A stretch of 6,916 nt of DNA. It comes from an uncultured Clostridia bacterium (GTDB taxonomy: Bacteria > Bacillota_A > Clostridia > Oscillospirales > Oscillospiraceae). The translations under genes and the position numbers were made by a program. The notes under the pieces were generated by a model. It was given only the letters and a program-made list of their open reading frames with translations. It was not told where the DNA came from and ran no database searches. Of the stretch, positions 6,102 to 6,916 are shown piece by piece. The DNA lies in assembly GCA_946410505.1 (NCBI GenBank), contig CAMKAP010000107.1, positions 1-6,916 of the forward strand. The letters are read 5' to 3'. Positions within the stretch are counted from its first letter, which is position 1. Every line of letters starts with the position of its first letter.

Positions 6102-6916
6102 ATGAGCGGAAGAATTACCAAAGTATCCGGACCGCTTGTCGTGGCCGAGGGCCTGGCAGACGCCAACGTCTCCGACGTGGTGCGTGTGGGCTCTCAGCGC
6201 CTGATCGGCGAGATCCTGAATATGACCGGCGACCGCGCCTCCATCCAGGTCTATGAGGAGACCTCCGGCCTTGGACCAGGCGCCGAGGTCGTTACCACCG
6301 GTATGCCGATGTCCGTTGAGCTCGGACCCGGCATGCTGGACAATATCTATGATGGCATCCAGCGCCCGCTGCCCGAGATGCGCGTCCTCACCGGCGACTC
6401 CATCACCCGCGGCACCGATGTGCCCGCCCTGAACCGGGAGAAGAAATGGGACTTCGTGCCTGTTGCCAGGCCCGGCGATAAGGTCATCGCGGGCGACGTG
6501 CTCGGCACCGTGCAGGAGACCAGCGCCATTCTCCACAAGATCATGGTACCCCGCGGCGTTTCCGGCGAGGTCATCCGTGTGGAGAGCGGCGAACATGTGG
6601 TCACCGATGTGATCGCCGTCGTGCGTGACGAGAAGGGCAAAGACCATGAACTGACCATGATGCAGCGCTGGCCTGTCCGTATCGCGAGACCCTATGAGAG
6701 AAAATATGTGCCGGCCCGCCCCATGAACTCCGGCCAGCGTATCATCGACACCATGTTCCCCATCGCCAAGGGCGGCACAGCCGCCGTCCCCGGTCCCTTC
6801 GGCTCCGGCAAGACGGTTGTGCAGCACCAGCTGGCCAAATGGTCGGACGTGGACATCGTCATCTACATCGGCTGCGGCGAGCGCGGCAACGAGATGACCG
6901 ACGTTCTGATGGAGTT
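6102..6916 (+). CDS. ntpA: V-type ATP synthase subunit A (catalytic), N-terminal part, cut by window end
   Basis: The first 271 residues of the catalytic subunit are visible; a full-length family member has close to 590. The A3B3 head hydrolyses or makes ATP at A/B interfaces. The N-terminal beta-barrel begins MSGRITKVSGPLVVAEGL. Residues of roughly 115-185, including PVARPGDKVIAGDVLGTVQE, are the extra 'non-homologous' domain that distinguishes V-type A subunits from F-type beta subunits. The P-loop GPFGSGKT is at 231-238, with Lys237 and Thr238 contacting nucleotide phosphates. The catalytic glutamate is Glu260 in GERGNE (259-264), next to Arg261. All active-site residues in view are intact. 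The ATG at 6102 has a good ribosome site, and the N-terminus matches the family. The gene continues past the window; ntpB and ntpD are expected next from the E. hirae order. Confidence 0.98.
   Translation, partial: MSGRITKVSGPLVVAEGLADANVSDVVRVGSQRLIGEILNMTGDRASIQVYEETSGLGPGAEVVTTGMPMSVELGPGMLDNIYDGIQRPLPEMRVLTGDSITRGTDVPALNREKKWDFVPVARPGDKVIAGDVLGTVQETSAILHKIMVPRGVSGEVIRVESGEHVVTDVIAVVRDEKGKDHELTMMQRWPVRIARPYERKYVPARPMNSGQRIIDTMFPIAKGGTAAVPGPFGSGKTVVQHQLAKWSDVDIVIYIGCGERGNEMTDVLME

Noticed and set aside
6039..6827. Open frame of 262 codons on the minus strand opposite ntpA
   Set aside because: It is antisense to the conserved catalytic subunit, has a His/Gly/Asp-rich product typical of such shadows, and has no convincing start region.

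Overview
The window is GC-rich (about 60% by eye; not computed) and runs entirely on the + strand. It carries the 3' end of rpoC (RNA polymerase beta' subunit), a strong intrinsic terminator, a promoter-bearing intergenic region, and the first seven genes of a V-type (A/V-type) ATPase operon. The window edge cuts the last gene, the catalytic A subunit. RpoC passes straight through the trigger loop without the large insert seen in E. coli. Shine-Dalgarno sites are strong, and the ATPase gene order F-I-K-E-C-G-A is that of the Enterococcus hirae ntp operon. Together these suggest a Bacillota genome, most likely a GC-rich anaerobic Clostridia lineage such as Oscillospirales. That placement is inference from style and gene content; no marker here fixes a genus.

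Layout: 1-925 is the rpoC C-terminus. 938-976 is a terminator hairpin with a perfect 17-bp stem. 977-1277 is an intergenic region holding a consensus sigma-A promoter (TTGACA, 18 bp, TATAAT) and a leader of about 158 nt. 1278-1592 is ntpF (G/H-type peripheral stalk subunit). 1594-3570 is ntpI (membrane a-type subunit). 3607-4092 is ntpK (two-hairpin rotor proteolipid). 4111-4698 is ntpE (peripheral stalk). 4726-5718 is ntpC (d/C-type central adaptor, TTG start). 5711-6031 is ntpG (subunit F of the central stalk, overlapping ntpC). 6035-6079 is a double-hairpin repeat-like element. 6102 to the end is the N-terminal half of ntpA.

The products form one rotary machine. A (with the B subunit expected downstream) couples ATP to rotation of the central stalk (F, D) and the C adaptor. 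The K ring turns against subunit I, which carries the ion half-channels, and the E/F-stalk pair holds the head still. The proteolipid keeps the residues known to bind Na+ in E. hirae NtpK, so the enzyme is predicted to move Na+.

I found no unknown multi-gene system. The points worth a second look are the Na+ signature, the double-hairpin element between ntpG and ntpA, a 10-bp fragment of the same sequence that may mask the ntpC ribosome-binding site, the graded initiation signals along the operon, and the long leader with a short ORF.
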